DNA from: Methanosphaera sp. rholeuAM6
GTDB taxonomy: Archaea; Methanobacteriota; Methanobacteria; Methanobacteriales; Methanobacteriaceae
NCBI GenBank assembly: GCA_003266105.1
Contig: MVAA01000096.1
Span: forward strand, 1 to 6,107
Direction of reading: 5' to 3'
Length of the DNA: 6,107 nucleotides
Both the position numbers and the translations under genes were made by a program. Position 1 is the first letter of the stretch, and each line of letters starts with the position of its first letter. Positions 4,995 through 6,107 of the stretch are shown piece by piece. The notes under the pieces were generated by a model. It was not told the origin of the DNA, made no database searches, and worked only from the letters and a program-made list of their open reading frames with translations.

Positions 4995-5315
4995 ATCAGC
5001 ATATTAAACAAGACACTAAAAGACAAATATGAATCCCAATGGGAACAGATTAAAGTACGTTACTGGAATCCCGAAGTCGGTGATAAGATAGAGGGAAAGC
5101 TGGTTGAAACAAGAAACATCAGCGGTCACAGACTATACGTCATGGAAACAATTGATAAAAAAAGGATAAGGATATGGGGAAAGGCATATCTAGACCAGCT
5201 GATGGATGAAATAAATCCGAATGACCATATCAGAATAACGTACAATGGCTGTAAAAAAACACGAAACAACAGGCAGATGAAAAGATACAATGTTGAAAGG
5301 AGGATAAGTCAATGA
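4995..5315 (+). CDS. Small OB-fold-like protein, first of a tandem paralogous pair; start codon uncertain
   Basis: The frame is open from 4977 to the TGA at 5313-5315 and is clearly homologous to the next gene: IKVRYWNPEVGDKIEG and RIWGKAYLDQLMDEINPNDHIRITY align with matching blocks there. The pattern (a GD-x-I-x-G strand, a VWGK-type strand, LDxxM, then GDxIRxxYxG) resembles small OB-fold or beta-barrel proteins known from archaea and phages, some thought to bind nucleic acid; that is recall, not a confirmed match. About 18 residues precede the conserved block. No canonical start exists upstream; the first in-frame ATG (5142) would remove the N-terminal half. ATC 4995 is used here only because of its place after AAAGGTGG. 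It may use a rare start codon, or may have lost its ATG and be decaying, although the rest of the frame is intact. Its TGA overlaps the next ATG as ATGA. Confidence 0.6.
   Translation: MSILNKTLKDKYESQWEQIKVRYWNPEVGDKIEGKLVETRNISGHRLYVMETIDKKRIRIWGKAYLDQLMDEINPNDHIRITYNGCKKTRNNRQMKRYNVERRISQ
5298..5305 (+). promoter_or_regulatory. Ribosome binding site of the second paralogue
   Basis: AGGAGGAT ends about 6 bases before ATG 5312 and is a near-complete complement of the 16S tail. It lies inside the end of the upstream frame, so the second protein can be made even if the first is not. Confidence 0.65.
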
Positions 5316-5581
5316 TAAAAGTGAAATACTGGAAACCTAACGTTAACGAAGAACTGGAGGGAATATTGGTTGAAAAGCTTGATAATGAAGGAATTTACGG
5401 CAGTAATCTTTACAGGATAAAATGTGATGATACGATAGTAAACGTATGGGGTAAGAAACAGTTGGACTCCATTATGGAAATGGTGCAGGTTGGCGACAAT
5501 ATACGTTTAAAGTATCTTGGGGTAAAACCTGTAAAGGATTATGAAATGAAGGTATACGAACTGGAAGTATTAAATGAATAA
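5312..5581 (+). CDS. Small OB-fold-like protein, second of a tandem paralogous pair
   Basis: This 89-residue protein is a diverged copy of the preceding one. Shared blocks are IKVKYWKPNVNEELEGILVE (2-21), VWGKKQLDSIM (45-55) and VGDNIRLKYLG (60-70), ending in a KVYELE strand. Alternating strand-like segments and conserved glycines suggest a small beta barrel of the OB type; nucleic-acid binding is possible but not shown. There is no signal peptide or membrane segment, so it is probably cytoplasmic. Codon 1 is a sound ATG with AGGAGGAT upstream. It overlaps the preceding frame by 4 bases and the following gene by 8, which indicates one transcript and coupled translation. I cannot name a family. 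Confidence 0.8.
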   Translation: MIKVKYWKPNVNEELEGILVEKLDNEGIYGSNLYRIKCDDTIVNVWGKKQLDSIMEMVQVGDNIRLKYLGVKPVKDYEMKVYELEVLNE

Positions 5582-6107
5582 TACGTACGAGCAAATACTG
5601 GAACAGATTGCAAAAGGTAACAATACATTACTGTATAAGCAAGATTTATATGAACACCATAAGAAACTTGAAACAAAGTATAACACAGTGTACATATCAA
5701 CGCCCAAAAAAGGTAAAACAGCATTTGAACAGATGCTGAAAACACTGGACAAAACAGCAGAAACAAAAAACAAGACAATAAGCAAACTGATAGATGAAAT
5801 AACAGAAAACACGCGGCACAATACATTATACCTGTGCATAGACAACTTTGAACAGCTCTCAAGAAGAGAACTGCAAAACTACAGGGAACTGGAACAACAG
5901 GAAAACATACACATAATAGCAAACATCAACGAAGATCGAACATTCATAGACGAGGAATTTCTGGACAGGTTTGTAATGCCGGATGAAAGGGAATTCAAAA
6001 ACAACCGTTCACAAAGCATAAACATAAACTACACCATCCTCCTTTTGTTGTCATTTCTAATATTTCTGCTGTTTATAAGACTGCAGCTGAGTATACTGCG
6101 TTACATA
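5574..6107 (+). CDS. P-loop ATPase-like protein with a membrane segment, partial (cut by window edge)
   Basis: The ATG at 5574 lies inside the last codons of the preceding gene and opens 178 codons up to the right edge without a stop. Residues 42-49, STPKKGKT, look like a Walker A loop that lacks the usual first glycine. LYLCIDNFEQLS (85-96) looks like Walker B, with Asp90 and Glu93, and IHIIANINED (112-121) like a sensor strand. This order resembles AAA/ORC- or STAND-type ATPases, in compact form. About 30 residues later TILLLLSFLIFLLFIRL (154-170) is a convincing transmembrane helix, so the ATPase domain is N-terminal, probably cytoplasmic and membrane-anchored. More membrane segments or another domain may follow beyond the window. 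No specific family is recognised. Its tight coupling to the two small proteins suggests a shared function. Confidence 0.7.
   Translation, partial: MNNTYEQILEQIAKGNNTLLYKQDLYEHHKKLETKYNTVYISTPKKGKTAFEQMLKTLDKTAETKNKTISKLIDEITENTRHNTLYLCIDNFEQLSRRELQNYRELEQQENIHIIANINEDRTFIDEEFLDRFVMPDEREFKNNRSQSININYTILLLLSFLIFLLFIRLQLSILRYI

Noticed and set aside
5539..5922. Two minus-strand hydrophobic frames opposite the cassette ATPase
   Set aside because: They are Cys/Leu/Phe-rich antisense shadows; the plus-strand frame has P-loop, Walker B and overlap with its neighbour.

Overview
The window looks like a piece of chromosome from a very AT-rich hydrogenotrophic or methylotrophic methanogen of the Methanobacteriales, most likely Methanosphaera or a close relative. 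The evidence is a complete F420-reducing hydrogenase operon in the order frhA-frhD-frhG-frhB, Shine-Dalgarno sites of the archaeal GGTGA type, TTTATATA-type box A elements, and intergenic DNA made almost only of A and T. The genus is an inference from composition and from remembered Frh sequences.

Layout. Positions 1-170 (minus strand) hold the N-terminal end of a TnpB-like IS200/IS605 accessory protein that runs off the left edge. Positions 171-1164 form a gene-poor stretch of about 1 kb. It contains a perfect 9-bp hairpin of the kind found at IS200/IS605 ends (571-592), a long-range inverted repeat (670-731), and a cluster of palindromes at 939-1038. In that cluster a consensus box A on the minus strand sits about 25 bases ahead of a foldable 57-base segment, which makes a candidate small RNA. 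The frh operon fills 1165-4652 on the minus strand: FrhA (NiFe large subunit), FrhD (maturation protease), FrhG (FeS small subunit) and FrhB (FAD/F420 subunit). It ends in a hairpin plus U-rich terminator that contains the frhB stop codon. Directly upstream of frhA lies an unlisted 55-codon reading frame (4654-4821) whose stop codon is one base from the frhA start and which contains the frhA ribosome binding site. Three of the four frh genes appear to start with TTG (GTG is the alternative for frhG).

From about 4980 to the right edge a divergent plus-strand cassette holds three tightly overlapping genes. Two are small paralogous proteins that look like OB-fold or small beta-barrel proteins; the first has a good ribosome binding site but no ATG, GTG or TTG. 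The third is a P-loop ATPase-like protein with a membrane segment, cut by the right edge. I recognise no known system in this cassette; it is the best candidate here for something undescribed.

Working together, FrhA, FrhG and FrhB form the cytoplasmic enzyme that reduces coenzyme F420 with H2, and FrhD trims the FrhA C-terminus after nickel insertion. The plus-strand cassette has no evident metabolic link to Frh and shares only the divergent promoter region.
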